A DNA stretch of 64,000 nucleotides from Herbiconiux flava (GCF_013409865.1 NZ_JACCBM010000001.1:1426001-1490000); one strand, 5' to 3'. Positions 44,286-53,991 are shown, counted from the first letter of the stretch. The notes: generated by a model not told the origin, from the letters alone. Made by a program: numbers and translations.

Positions 44286-45065
44286 CTACGTCTGGCAGTG
44301 CGGGCACCAGTACGTCTCCCGCAGTGCGAGCTCCGACGCCCCCAGCTGCCCGTGCCGGATGCGCGTGCCGCACCGCCGGCACGGCTTGTTGTCGCGCCCG
44401 TACACCCACACCTGCTTGCCCGGCCGCAGATCGCCGGTGGTCGTGCGCTCGACGCGGTCGCGGTTCACCGTGATGAGCTTCTTCGCGAGCGCCACCACCG
44501 CCGGCAGATCGGGCACCTCTGCCACCGGCCGCTGCGGCCGCACTCCGCGCAGGAAGCACAGCTCGTTCGCGTAGACGTTGCCGAGCCCCGCGAGGTTGCG
44601 CTGGTCGAGCAGCGCCACGTCGATCTCGCGCGCCCCGTCGGCGGCCAGTCGTCGCACGGCCTCATCGGCATCCCAGTCGGGCCCGAGAAGGTCGGGCCCG
44701 AGGTACCCGACGACCTCGTCCTCCCTGTCGCGCGGCACGATCTCGACCGTGCCGAGGTCGAACCCCACCGTCACCCAGTCCGCGTTCTCGAGGATGATGC
44801 GCGCCTGGTGCGTCGGCCGCCGCCACGCGGTGCCGTGCCGGTAGATGTGCCACGACCCCTCCATCTTCAGGTGGGTGTGGATGCTCGCCGCCCCCACCCG
44901 CGTCAGGAGATGTTTGCCGCGGGCGACCACGCCCTCGACCAGCTGCCCCGTGAAGTCGACCGCGGCGTGCTGCGGCACCCGGATGTCGCAGCGGGTGAGC
45001 ACCCTGCCCGCCAGCGCCTCGTCGAGGTGCACCGCGGTGCGGTAGACGGTGTCTCCCTCAGGCAC
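44286..45065 (-). CDS. nei2: Endonuclease VIII-like DNA glycosylase (Fpg/Nei family)
   Basis: 259 residues from GTG. The mature N-terminus is PEGDTVYR, with Pro as Schiff-base nucleophile and Glu catalytic. It then has GKHLLTRV, the H2TH region QRNLAGLGNVYANELCF and the C-terminal zinc finger CRRCG...CPHC. It excises oxidised pyrimidines and cleaves abasic sites. The first 8 bp overlap the lhr stop, so it is coupled to lhr; the same lhr-nei2 order is known in mycobacteria. Confidence 0.93.
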   Translation of the reverse strand: MPEGDTVYRTAVHLDEALAGRVLTRCDIRVPQHAAVDFTGQLVEGVVARGKHLLTRVGAASIHTHLKMEGSWHIYRHGTAWRRPTHQARIILENADWVTVGFDLGTVEIVPRDREDEVVGYLGPDLLGPDWDADEAVRRLAADGAREIDVALLDQRNLAGLGNVYANELCFLRGVRPQRPVAEVPDLPAVVALAKKLITVNRDRVERTTTGDLRPGKQVWVYGRDNKPCRRCGTRIRHGQLGASELALRETYWCPHCQT

Positions 45066-48000
45066 GGAGCCTCAGTCCCCGCGGCGTTCCGGTGAAACCC
45101 GCAGCCTCGAGCGCGCCGCCCACCGTCGTGCCGAGCACGAAGTCGCCGTTCACCCGCTCGACCGCCAGCTTGTCGACGCGTCCGGTCGTGACCGCGTGGG
45201 CGAGCGAGCGGGTGGCGACCGCCAGCACCTCCTCGGAGTCGCTGAACGCCAGCGCCGTCTTGCCACCGCGCTCGAGGTAGAGCGTGAGGGCGCCGTCGAC
45301 GAGCACGACCAGGGCGCCCGCCTTGCGCCCGGGCTTGTGCCCCTCGACCGTCGGCCAGGGCAGTGCTGCCCCGAACGGATTGGCCGGATCGGTCGCCGCC
45401 AGGGTCATCGCCTCGGGCGGCCGGTCGCGGCCGCTGTCGCGCCCCACCGCGTCGGGGGCGAAGCCGCGCAGGCGGTCGATCGTGCCGCCGGTCGCGAACT
45501 GGGCGGCGCCGAGGGTCTCGACGAAGTACCCGCGCCGGCACCGCCCCGACTCCTCGAACTGGCTGAGCACGCGGTAGACCAGGGCGAAGCCGCCCGGCAC
45601 CCGCTCGTTCATCACGGAGCCGCGCGTGACCAGGCCATAGCGGTCGAGCAGCATCTCGGCGGTGCCGTGAGCGCGCAGCGTGGCGTCGCCGACGGGCTCG
45701 GGCAGCAGCGACCATCGACCACCCGCCGTCGGTGGGCCGACGCGGGTCTGCATGGAGGCCCGCGCGAGACCGCGCCCGCGGTACATGCGCGACCGTGCCG
45801 CGGGCCGCTTGGTGGCGTGCGCCGCCTTGCCCGAGCCGGTGAGGGTGCGCAGCGGCGCGACGGTGTCGTTCGTGACGAGGCCGGCCCACACCAGATCCCA
45901 GATGGCGTCGACGACGGCCTGGTCGGTGGGCGGCACGACGAGCGCTGACGCGGACGAACCCGCGGCCCCGGCCGAGCCGACCTCCCCCGCGGAGCCACCC
46001 ACCCCGGCCGAGCCCGCCGCCGACCCGTCGTCGGGGACAGCGCCCCTCAGGATCGCCGCCCCCACCTCGTCGGCCAGCGACCGGAAGAAGTACGCGCCAC
46101 CCCGCGCCAGCGCAGCCAGCACCGCCGCGTGCACGGGCGTCTCGTCGAACGGCTCGGGTGGCGTGGCCGAGAGCGGCAGCGTGTCGAGCGTGTGGAACGC
46201 GACCCACCCGTCACTGCCCGGCAGCGACCCCCGCCCCGACCAGACGACCTCGCCCGACGCCGTGAGCTCGTCGAGCATCGCCGGGCTGTAGTCCCGCACC
46301 CGGGCGGGCAGCACGAGGTTCTCCCAGGCCGAGGCCGGCACGGGCACCCCGGCGAGCTGCTCGATCACGGTCAGCACGCCGTCGACGCCGCGGAGCGAAC
46401 CGCCGACGTGCTGCCACGACGGCAGGAAGCGAGCGAGCGTCTGCGTGCCGACCGGCTCGACCTCATGGCGGAGCGCCGCGAGCGAACGGCTCCGCAGCCG
46501 TCGCAGCACCTCGGCGTCGCACCACTCGGTGCCCCCGGCCTGCCCGAGCGCCGGCAGCGCCGAGGGCAGCGGCTCGCCGTCGAGCACCGCGATGGCCGTC
46601 CCGTCTCCGGACGGATCCTCGGACGACGCTTCAGAGGAAGCCGACGCAGAGACCGGCCCCGACCCGGTAGGCCTGAACTCCCCTTCGACCACACGTCGGT
46701 CGGCCGAAAGCCGCCGCAGCGCATCCGTCACCACCGCCACGCCCAGCCCGAACCGCGCCGCGACCTCGTGCGCGAGGAACGGCCCGTGCGTGCGCGCGTA
46801 GCGGCTGACGAGGTCGATCACCGGATGCTCGACCGGCGCGATGAAGGCATCGGGGACGCCGAAGGGAATCGGCACCCCGAGCGCGTCACGGAGCCGCCCT
46901 GCGTCTTCGATGCTCGCCCACTGCGGACGCCCGGCGAACGTCACCGGCAGCGCCCGCTTCGCCGCCACCAGTTCGGACAGGGCGGCGGCGACGTCGAACT
47001 CCTGCGACCGGGCCTGCACCTCGGCGGTGGTGAGCGGCCCGAGCATCCGCAGCAGATCGGCCACGCCCTCGATGTCGCGAGCGCGACGATCGGGGGCCAG
47101 ACGCTGCAGCTCGCGCTCGGTGTCGTCGATGACCGAGGGGTCGAGCAGCTCGCGCAGCTCGGCGCGCCCGAGCAGCTCGGAGAGCAGGCTCGGGTCGAGC
47201 GCCAGCGCGGCCGCCCGGCGCTCGGCCAGCGGGCTGTCGCCCTCGTAGACGAAAGAGGCGACGTAGCCGAACAGCAGCGAGCGGGCGAACGGCGACGGCT
47301 CTCCCGACTCGACCTCGACCACGCGGATGCGCCGCGCATCCAGATCGCGCGCCAGGGCGAGCAGCGAGGGCAGGTCGTAGACGTCTTGAAGGCACTCACG
47401 CACCGTCTCGAGGATGATCGGGAACGACGGGTACTTGCGCGCCACCTCGAGCAGCTGCGCCGAGCGCTGCCGCTGCTGCCAGAGCGGCGACCGCTTGCCC
47501 GGGTTCTGGCGGGGGAGCAGCAGCGCCCGGGCCGCGTTCTCGCGGAACCGCGACGCGAAGAGCGCCGAGCCGCCGACCTCTTCGGTGACGAGCTGCTCGA
47601 GCTCGGCCGGGTCGAACAGGAACAGCTCGGCCGAGGGCGGCTCGCTCTCGGTGTCGGGCAGCCGCACGACGATGCCGTCGTCGCTCGCCACCGCGTTCGC
47701 GTCGATGCCGAAGCGCTCCCGGATGCGCGCGTTGATCGCGAGCGCCCACGGCGAGTGCACCTGCATGCCGTATGGGGAATGCAGCACCACACGCCAGTCG
47801 CCGAGCTCGTCCCGGAACCGCTCGACCACCATCGTGCGGTCGCTCGGCACGTGCCCGGTGGCCTCGCGCTGCTCGGTGATGAAGGCCACGAGGTTGGCCG
47901 CGGCCCACTCGTCGAGGCCGGCCCGCTCGGACAGCGTGCGCGCGCCCTCCTCGTCGGCCGCCACGACGGAGCGGGTGAACTCGCCGATCGCCCGGCCGAG

Positions 48001-50082
48001 CTCGGCGGGGCGCCCGATTCCCTCGCCGCGCCAGAACGGCAGCCGCCCGGGCTGCCCGAACGCGGGCGTCACGAGCACGCGGTCGTGGGTGATCTCGTGG
48101 ATGCGCCAGCTCGTCGCCCCGAGCGCGAACACGTCGCCGACCCGGGACTCGTAGACCATCTCCTCGTCGAGCTCGCCCACCCTTCGGCCCGGTGCGGAGC
48201 GGGCCGACCCGGTCGCCGGATCGGCATCCGTCGGCTCGCCGCCCACCATGAAGACGCCGAAGAGCCCCCGGTCGGGGATGGTGCCGCCGCTCGTGACCGC
48301 GAGGCGCTGGGCGCCGGGGCGGCCGGTGAGGGTGCCGGCGTCGCGGTCCCACACCAGGCGCGGCCTCAGCTCGGCGAACTCGTCGGAGGGATAGAGGCCC
48401 GAGAGCAGGTCGAGCGTGGCCTCGTACGCCGAGCGGGGCAGGTTCGTGAAGGAGGCGCTGCGGCGCATCACGTCGAACCACTCCTCCACGTCGATCGCCT
48501 CGAGCGCGCAGGCCGCGACCGTCTGCTGGGCGAGGATGTCGAGCGGGTTCGCGGGCACCGAGAGCGTCTCGATCAGGCCCTCGCTCATGCGCAGCGAGAC
48601 GACCGCCGAGTGGATCAGGTCGGCCCGGTGCTTCGGGTACAGCAGACCCTTCGACACCTCGCCGACCTGGTGCCCTGCGCGGCCGACGCGCTGCAGCCCG
48701 CTCGCGACCGACGGCGGAGCCTCGACCTGCACCACGAGGTCGACGGCGCCCATGTCGATGCCGAGCTCGAGGCTCGACGTGGCGACGACGCAGCGCAGCC
48801 GACCCGACTTCAGGTCGTCCTCGATGATGGCCCGCTGCTCCTTCGAGACCGAGCCGTGGTGGGCGCGGGCGAGCACGAGCTCGGCACCCTCGGTCTGGCC
48901 GGCCTGCCCCATCAGCTGCGCCGGCGAAGCGGATGCGCGTGCCGCCCCGCCCGGCCCGGCCGCCGCAGCTCCAGCCGAACCCGACCGGCCCGTCTCGGCC
49001 CTGTCGGTGTCCGACCCCTCCATCGGCGGCATCGACCCCTCGACCGGCGGCAGCGACACGGTGGCCCCCGCCTCACGCAGCAGCCGCTCCACGCCCTCCT
49101 CGAGCATCGCCTCGACCCCGCGTTCGAGCTCCTGCGCCGTGGCGAGCCGCTCGCTGTAGATCTCGTTCAGTCGCGCGGTCAGCCGCTCGGCCAGGCGCCG
49201 GGAGTTCGCGAACACGATCGACGAGCGATGCTCGAGGATGCGGTCGACGATGTCCTCCTCGACGTGCGGCCAGATCGACCCCTGCTCGGGCGCGCTCGCG
49301 GCGGCGGCCGAGCCTTCGAGCGCCGACCGGTTCTCGGCGGGCGGGATCTGCGACATGTCCTCGACCGGCACCACGACCCGCAGGTCGAACTTCTTCGTCG
49401 ACGGCGGCGCCACGATCGTCACCGGCCGCCCACCGGCGAGGAACCGTGCCACCTCCTCCCGCGGACGCACCGTCGCCGAGAGGCCGATGCGCTGCGCCGG
49501 TTGCGGCAGGAGCGTGTCGAGCCGGTCGAGGCTCACCGCGAGGTGCGCGCCCCGCTTGGTGGCCGCCACCGCGTGCACCTCGTCGATGATCACCGTCGTG
49601 ACCTCGGCGAGCGACTCACGGGCGCTCGAGGTGAGCATGAGGAAGAGCGACTCGGGCGTCGTGATGAGGATGTCGGGCGGGTTCTTGGCGAGCCCCCGCC
49701 GATCGGCCGCCGGGGTGTCGCCCGAGCGCACGCCCACCGTGATGATCGGAGGCTTCGCGCCCAGACGCTTCGCCGTCTGCGTGATGCCCACGAGCGGGGA
49801 GCGCAGGTTGCGCTCGACGTCGACCGCCAGGGCCTTCAGTGGCGAGACGTAGAGTACGGACGTCTTGCGCGGCTTGTCGTCGCTCAGCGTGGTCGCCAGC
49901 CGGTCGATCGCCCAGAGGAACGACGCCAGCGTCTTGCCCGAGCCGGTCGGCGCCACGACGAGCGCGTGCGCCCCGCTGGAGACCGCGGTCCACGCGCCCT
50001 CCTGCGCCGCGGTCGGCCCGGAGAAGGCGCCACGGAACCACTCGCGGGTCGCGGGGGAGAACTGGTCGAGCACGTCGCTCAT
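45058..50082 (-). CDS. lhr: ATP-dependent helicase Lhr (long form)
   Basis: 1674 residues from ATG 50082 (MSDVLDQFSPATREWFRGAF). RecA1 has APTGSGKT and IIDEVH; RecA2 has SSLELGIDMG and QRVGRAGHQVG. Winged-helix and Lhr-core domains follow, then the C-terminal extension typical of actinobacteria. Ser/Gly/Ala-rich low-complexity inserts sit near residues 265-280 and 350-400, and in the C-terminal part (GSAGVGGSAGEVGSAG). Lhr is a 3'-5' DNA translocase unwinding RNA-DNA hybrids in repair. The downstream nei2 overlaps its stop by 8 bp. Confidence 0.96.
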   Translation of the reverse strand: MSDVLDQFSPATREWFRGAFSGPTAAQEGAWTAVSSGAHALVVAPTGSGKTLASFLWAIDRLATTLSDDKPRKTSVLYVSPLKALAVDVERNLRSPLVGITQTAKRLGAKPPIITVGVRSGDTPAADRRGLAKNPPDILITTPESLFLMLTSSARESLAEVTTVIIDEVHAVAATKRGAHLAVSLDRLDTLLPQPAQRIGLSATVRPREEVARFLAGGRPVTIVAPPSTKKFDLRVVVPVEDMSQIPPAENRSALEGSAAAASAPEQGSIWPHVEEDIVDRILEHRSSIVFANSRRLAERLTARLNEIYSERLATAQELERGVEAMLEEGVERLLREAGATVSLPPVEGSMPPMEGSDTDRAETGRSGSAGAAAAGPGGAARASASPAQLMGQAGQTEGAELVLARAHHGSVSKEQRAIIEDDLKSGRLRCVVATSSLELGIDMGAVDLVVQVEAPPSVASGLQRVGRAGHQVGEVSKGLLYPKHRADLIHSAVVSLRMSEGLIETLSVPANPLDILAQQTVAACALEAIDVEEWFDVMRRSASFTNLPRSAYEATLDLLSGLYPSDEFAELRPRLVWDRDAGTLTGRPGAQRLAVTSGGTIPDRGLFGVFMVGGEPTDADPATGSARSAPGRRVGELDEEMVYESRVGDVFALGATSWRIHEITHDRVLVTPAFGQPGRLPFWRGEGIGRPAELGRAIGEFTRSVVAADEEGARTLSERAGLDEWAAANLVAFITEQREATGHVPSDRTMVVERFRDELGDWRVVLHSPYGMQVHSPWALAINARIRERFGIDANAVASDDGIVVRLPDTESEPPSAELFLFDPAELEQLVTEEVGGSALFASRFRENAARALLLPRQNPGKRSPLWQQRQRSAQLLEVARKYPSFPIILETVRECLQDVYDLPSLLALARDLDARRIRVVEVESGEPSPFARSLLFGYVASFVYEGDSPLAERRAAALALDPSLLSELLGRAELRELLDPSVIDDTERELQRLAPDRRARDIEGVADLLRMLGPLTTAEVQARSQEFDVAAALSELVAAKRALPVTFAGRPQWASIEDAGRLRDALGVPIPFGVPDAFIAPVEHPVIDLVSRYARTHGPFLAHEVAARFGLGVAVVTDALRRLSADRRVVEGEFRPTGSGPVSASASSEASSEDPSGDGTAIAVLDGEPLPSALPALGQAGGTEWCDAEVLRRLRSRSLAALRHEVEPVGTQTLARFLPSWQHVGGSLRGVDGVLTVIEQLAGVPVPASAWENLVLPARVRDYSPAMLDELTASGEVVWSGRGSLPGSDGWVAFHTLDTLPLSATPPEPFDETPVHAAVLAALARGGAYFFRSLADEVGAAILRGAVPDDGSAAGSAGVGGSAGEVGSAGAAGSSASALVVPPTDQAVVDAIWDLVWAGLVTNDTVAPLRTLTGSGKAAHATKRPAARSRMYRGRGLARASMQTRVGPPTAGGRWSLLPEPVGDATLRAHGTAEMLLDRYGLVTRGSVMNERVPGGFALVYRVLSQFEESGRCRRGYFVETLGAAQFATGGTIDRLRGFAPDAVGRDSGRDRPPEAMTLAATDPANPFGAALPWPTVEGHKPGRKAGALVVLVDGALTLYLERGGKTALAFSDSEEVLAVATRSLAHAVTTGRVDKLAVERVNGDFVLGTTVGGALEAAGFTGTPRGLRLRA

Positions 50083-50149
50083 CCCCTCATCCTGTCCCAC
50101 ACCACCGACATCGGCGCGGACGCGGGTGGGCATCGGGTAAGAATGGGGT

Positions 50150-50689
50150 ATGAGCGTTCGCACCCCCGACCCGAACTCCGGCTGGCTGAGCGACGGCGAG
50201 CTCGCCGAGATCAGGCGCCGTCTGCCGCTGCTCTACGTCGAGGCCGTGCCCGTGCGGGTCGACGGTCTGGGCCAGGTCGTCGAGGTCGGCGTGCTGCTCC
50301 GGGTCGGGCCGAGCGGCACCATCGCGCGCACCCTGGTCTCGGGTCGCGTGATGTACGGCGAGACCCTGCGCGACGCGCTCTTCCGCCACCTCGAGAAGGA
50401 CCTCGGGCCGATGGCGTTCCCGCAGCTGCCGGCGAGCCCGGTGCCGTTCCAGGTCGCCGAGTACTTCCCGCTGCCCGGTGTCTCGCCCTTCTACGACGAG
50501 CGTCAGCACGCGGTCTCGCTCGCCTACGTCGTGCCGGTCACGGGCACCTGTGAGCCCCGTCAGGACGCCCTCGAGCTCACCTGGATGACCCCGCAGGAGG
50601 CCGCGTCGAACGCGGTCGCCGACGACATGGAGGGCGGCCGCGGCGGCCTCCTCCGCTCGGCCCTCGCCTCGGTCGGCCGCCTGCTCTAG
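50150..50689 (+). CDS. Nudix-fold protein, DUF4916-like
   Basis: 179 residues. The centre resembles a Nudix fold but the catalytic box is degenerate: RVMYGETLRDALFRHLEKDLG lacks the REXXEE core. Followed by FQVAEYFPL and VSLAYVVPVTGTCEP. The family is annotated DUF4916/NUDIX-like in actinobacteria; hydrolase activity is doubtful. TAAGAAT (50138-50144) is five bases before ATG. Divergent from lhr. Confidence 0.78.
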   Translation: MSVRTPDPNSGWLSDGELAEIRRRLPLLYVEAVPVRVDGLGQVVEVGVLLRVGPSGTIARTLVSGRVMYGETLRDALFRHLEKDLGPMAFPQLPASPVPFQVAEYFPLPGVSPFYDERQHAVSLAYVVPVTGTCEPRQDALELTWMTPQEAASNAVADDMEGGRGGLLRSALASVGRLL

Positions 50690-50715
50690 CGTTCGGTCTC
50701 GCGAAGGAGCCCGCC

Positions 50716-51294
50716 GTGCCCGCCGACTATCCGCACCACCGGTTCGACGACGCCGCGGCCTTCGACGCCTTCCTCGCCGAGCACGGCGCGAGCGAGCCCG
50801 GCGTGCGCCTCCGCATCGCCAAGAAGGGCAGTGAGCACGTCACGGTCAGCCACTCCGACGCGATCGACGTGGCGCTCTGCCACGGCTGGATCGACGGCAT
50901 CCGCAACGCCCTCGACGCCGACTTCTTCCTGCAGACCTTCACACCGCGCCGCCCGCGCAGCCTCTGGTCGAAGGTCAACCGCCTGCGCGTCGAGGCCCTG
51001 ATCGACGCCGGGCGGATGCGCCCGGCCGGGCTCGCCGAGATCGATCTGGCGAAGCGCGACGGCCGGTGGGAGGCCGCCTACGACTCGCAGCGCACCATCG
51101 AGGTGCAGCCCGACCTCGCCGCCGCCCTCGACGCGAACCCCGGGGCGAAAGCCTTCTTCGCCACCCTGTCGAGCCAGAACCGCTACGCGATCCTGTTCCG
51201 CCTGCACAACCTCAAGCGCGCCGAGACGCGGGCCCGCCGCATCGAGGAGTTCGTGGCGATGCTCGCGCGGCACGAGACGGTGTACCCGCAGTAG
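50716..51294 (+). CDS. YdeI/OmpD-associated family protein
   Basis: 192 residues from GTG with GAAGGAG upstream. Family pattern: EPGVRLRIAKKGSEHVTVSH, then DVALCHGWIDGIRN, FTPRRPRSLWSKVN, and the C-terminal YAILFRLHNLKRAETRARRI with a YdeI-type basic helix. Relatives are linked to cationic peptide resistance in enterobacteria, but the molecular role is unknown. It follows the DUF4916 gene after 26 bp and may share its transcript. Confidence 0.88.
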   Translation: MPADYPHHRFDDAAAFDAFLAEHGASEPGVRLRIAKKGSEHVTVSHSDAIDVALCHGWIDGIRNALDADFFLQTFTPRRPRSLWSKVNRLRVEALIDAGRMRPAGLAEIDLAKRDGRWEAAYDSQRTIEVQPDLAAALDANPGAKAFFATLSSQNRYAILFRLHNLKRAETRARRIEEFVAMLARHETVYPQ

Positions 51295-51403
51295 CCGTAA
51301 GGGGCGCGCCGGCCGCGCATCCGCTCGCCTGGGGGGCGAGAACGACCGCTCGTCGGGTCGTGCCGTCGAGTATCTGCTCGCCTGACTACGACAGCGCAGA
51401 CGG

Positions 51404-51438
51404 CGAACGGCCCGCCTCACGAGGAGACGGGCCGTTCG
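51404..51438. terminator. Bidirectional terminator between YdeI and DEAD-box genes
   Basis: CGAACGGCCCG (51404-51414) and CGGGCCGTTCG (51428-51438) form a perfect 11-bp stem with a 13-nt loop, 18 bp from the helicase stop. Confidence 0.8.
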
Positions 51439-51456
51439 ATGGTTCAGGATGCTCGA

Positions 51457-53088
51457 TCAGCGCGAGCGGCGACGACCGCCGGCCGAGTTGGCCGAGAACG
51501 AGGCTGCCGACTGACGGGGCCGGTCGGCTCCGCCGCCCTGCCCGCCGCGACGGCCGCCCTCGCCGGAGCCGGACGCCGAGCCGTGGCTCGAGGAGCCCGC
51601 GCCGGAGCCGCCGGAGGAGGTGCTGTAGAACGAACGGCTGCCGCCGCCGACGCCGCCACCGGCGGAACCGCCGCGACGACCGCGACCGGCGCCGCCGTTG
51701 CCGCCGGCACCGCCCGAGCGCGAACCCGCGCCGACACCTTCACCGGAGCCGGAGCCGCCCGCAGCACCGGCGCCACCGCGCCCGTTGCGCTTGCGCTGCG
51801 CATTGGCACCGGTCGAGGTGCCGCCGTTGCGACCGCGCGAGACGCCGTCGTTGCCGGTGCGGCGCTGACCCGAGTCGGGCAGCGGGGTCAGCACGGGCTT
51901 GACGTACGCGGCGACCACGCCGACGAGGGCGTTGACCGACGCGGAGTCGGCCGTGACGACCTCGGGGGTGACCTGGATGGCCGCCTTGCGGAGGAGGTCC
52001 TTCACGTCCTTGCGCTGCGCGGGCAGCATGATCGTGACGACGTCGCCCGCCGAGCCGGCGCGGGCGGTGCGACCCGAGCGGTGCAGGTACGCCTTGTGCT
52101 CCTCCGGCGGGTCGACGTGGATGACGAGCTCGATGTCGTCGACGTGCACACCACGGGCGGCGACGTCGGTGGCGACGAGCACCTTGACGGTGCCGGCGCT
52201 GAACGCCGCGAGGTTGCGGTCACGGGCGACCTGCGAGAGGTTGCCGTGCAGGTCGACGGCCGGGATGCCCGACGCGGTGAGCTGCTTCGCCAGCTTCTTG
52301 GCGTGGTGCTTCGTGCGCATGAAGAGGATGCGGCGGCCGGTGCCCGAGGCGAGTTTCTCGACGAGAACCCGCTTGGACTCGACCGACTCGGTCTCGAACA
52401 CGTGGTGGGTCATGGCGGCGACGGGCGAGTTGGCCTCGTCGACCGAGTGCAGCACCTCGTTGTGGAGGAAGCGGCGCACCAGCTTGTCCACGCCGTTGTC
52501 GAGCGTGGCCGAGAACAGCAGGCGCTGCCCGTTCGAGGGGGTCTTGTCCAGGATGCGCGTGACGACGGGCAGGAAGCCCAGGTCGGCCATGTGGTCGGCC
52601 TCGTCGAGCACGGTGATCTCGACGGCGTCGAGCGAGACGAAGCCCTGCTTCATCAGGTCTTCGAGGCGGCCGGGGCAGGCCACGACGATGTCGACGCCGG
52701 CCTTGAGGGCAGCGACCTGGCGGGACTGCGAGACGCCGCCGAAGATGGTGGTGGTGGTCATGCCGTAGGCCTTGGCCATGGGGGCCAGCACGGCGTCGAT
52801 CTGGGTGGCGAGCTCGCGGGTCGGGGCCAGCACGAGGCCGACGGGGCGGCCGGGGCGGCGCTTGCCGCCGGCGAGGGTGCCGCCGAGGCGGGCGACCATC
52901 GGGATGGAGAAGGCCAGGGTCTTGCCCGAGCCGGTCTTGCCGCGGCCGAGCACGTCGCGGCCGTTCAGGGTGTCGGGGAGCGTGTCGACCTGGATCGGGA
53001 ACGGCTCGGTGATGCCGCCCGCGGTGAGCGTGGCCACCAGGGGAGCGGGGACGCCGAGCGCGGCGAAGGAGGTGGGGGTCTGGGACAA
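51457..53088 (-). CDS. DEAD-box RNA helicase with Gly/Ser/Arg-rich tail
   Basis: 543 residues from TTG 53088, with GAAAGG eight bases upstream; ATG 53109 (MPERQSPL) is the alternative. Motifs in order: Q motif EPFPIQ, Walker A GKTGSGKT, PTRELA, Ia GG, TPGR-like CPGRLE, DEAD as VLDEADHM, SAT, and HRSGRTARAG. The last 140 residues are low-complexity G/S/A/R (RGG-like), an RNA-binding tail. Such helicases act in cold adaptation and ribosome assembly. A long upstream leader contains two hairpins, fitting cold-shock-type control. Confidence 0.93.
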   Translation of the reverse strand: MSQTPTSFAALGVPAPLVATLTAGGITEPFPIQVDTLPDTLNGRDVLGRGKTGSGKTLAFSIPMVARLGGTLAGGKRRPGRPVGLVLAPTRELATQIDAVLAPMAKAYGMTTTTIFGGVSQSRQVAALKAGVDIVVACPGRLEDLMKQGFVSLDAVEITVLDEADHMADLGFLPVVTRILDKTPSNGQRLLFSATLDNGVDKLVRRFLHNEVLHSVDEANSPVAAMTHHVFETESVESKRVLVEKLASGTGRRILFMRTKHHAKKLAKQLTASGIPAVDLHGNLSQVARDRNLAAFSAGTVKVLVATDVAARGVHVDDIELVIHVDPPEEHKAYLHRSGRTARAGSAGDVVTIMLPAQRKDVKDLLRKAAIQVTPEVVTADSASVNALVGVVAAYVKPVLTPLPDSGQRRTGNDGVSRGRNGGTSTGANAQRKRNGRGGAGAAGGSGSGEGVGAGSRSGGAGGNGGAGRGRRGGSAGGGVGGGSRSFYSTSSGGSGAGSSSHGSASGSGEGGRRGGQGGGADRPRQSAASFSANSAGGRRRSR

Positions 53089-53151
53089 AGGTGACTGCCT
53101 TTCAGGCATTCGTCCGGACACGCCGCAATCCCGCAGCCCATCCGGAGTGAT

Positions 53152-53182
53152 GGCGAACGCACCGACGGTGCATCCGTTCGCC
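53152..53182 (-). promoter_or_regulatory. Long hairpin in the DEAD-box helicase leader
   Basis: GGCGAAC (53152-53158) pairs with GTTCGCC (53176-53182), and the inner GCACC (53159-53163) pairs with GGTGC (53167-53171), giving a 12-bp stem with one 4-nt bulge. It lies 64 bases upstream of the TTG start. Confidence 0.6.
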
Positions 53183-53255
53183 GCAAGAAGTATCTGCAAA
53201 TGGGGCGGCACACGAGGCCACGCCCAGAGAAGAGGGAGCGTTCTTTCGACGCACG

Positions 53256-53273
53256 GGGCTCGCTATCGAGCCC
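53256..53273 (-). terminator. Hairpin after the DUF1684 gene
   Basis: GGGCTCG-CTAT-CGAGCCC is a perfect 7-bp stem with a tetraloop, 11 bp past the DUF1684 stop on the minus strand. It may end that operon before the helicase promoter. No U-tract. Confidence 0.5.
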
Positions 53274-53283
53274 TCGAGTGACT

Positions 53284-53991
53284 TCAGTCTAGCGCATCGG
53301 CCGCCGAGCCCGGCTCGAGCGGCGCGTCGCCGTAGCTCTCACCCACCGGGATCGGCACCGCCACGCGGTTGCCGGGCTGCGCCAGGGGGCAGGCCCAGGC
53401 CGGGTCGTAGGCGCACGAGGGGTTGTAGGCGAAGTTGAAGTCGAGCACGAGCCGGGCGCCGTCGGCCTGGTCGGCGCCGGGTGCGAGGGCGGGGTTCAGC
53501 GAGGAGCCCTTGATCGTGTCGATCAGGTAGCGGCCGCCGCCATAGGTGCCGCCGGGTCTGCCGGCCAGGGCGTCCTTCACGGGCACGAAGAGGCCGCCGC
53601 CGTAGGAGGCGAGGCGCCAGACGTCGAGCTCGCCGACACCGTCGATGCGCGCGACGCCGAGCAGCTCGAACGGCACCACGCCGTCGGTGCCCGTGGCGAA
53701 CTCGAACGAGCGCGGGCGCGGGTCGTCGGCATCGGGCTCGTCGATCGTCACCTCGAAGCGCCAGGCCGGGTCGTAGGGGGCCACGGGCAGGCCGCTGAAG
53801 CCCTCCCGGTCCTCGGGCAGCAGCGGGGTCGCCGGATGCGCGGCGAAGAGCCCGTCGCGTTCGTCGCGCCAGAATGCGTGGGCGTCGGACGCCTGCCCGG
53901 CGGCGGTGAGGCGGCGCACCTCCTCGTAGATGCCGAACACGCGCATCCGCCAGTCTGCTGTTTCGAGTGCGGTGACCGCGCGGGCGTTCAC
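53284..53991 (-). CDS. DUF1684 protein
   Basis: 235 residues from GTG. DUF1684 pattern: FWRDERDGLFAAHPATPL, GLPVAPYDPAWRFEV, GGTYGGGRYLIDT and the conserved LDFNFAYNPSCAYDPAWACP with cysteines, then NRVAVPIPVGE. Function unknown. GTG overlaps the stop of the upstream SRPBCC gene (GTGA), so the two are coupled. Confidence 0.92.
   Translation of the reverse strand: MNARAVTALETADWRMRVFGIYEEVRRLTAAGQASDAHAFWRDERDGLFAAHPATPLLPEDREGFSGLPVAPYDPAWRFEVTIDEPDADDPRPRSFEFATGTDGVVPFELLGVARIDGVGELDVWRLASYGGGLFVPVKDALAGRPGGTYGGGRYLIDTIKGSSLNPALAPGADQADGARLVLDFNFAYNPSCAYDPAWACPLAQPGNRVAVPIPVGESYGDAPLEPGSAADALD

Noticed and set aside
46129..50553. 1474-codon plus-strand frame across lhr
   Set aside because: Antisense shadow of lhr, rich in R, H, G and E, with no domain or ribosome site.
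50150..50689. Active Nudix hydrolase
   Set aside because: The REXXEE catalytic core is missing, so I call it Nudix-fold only.
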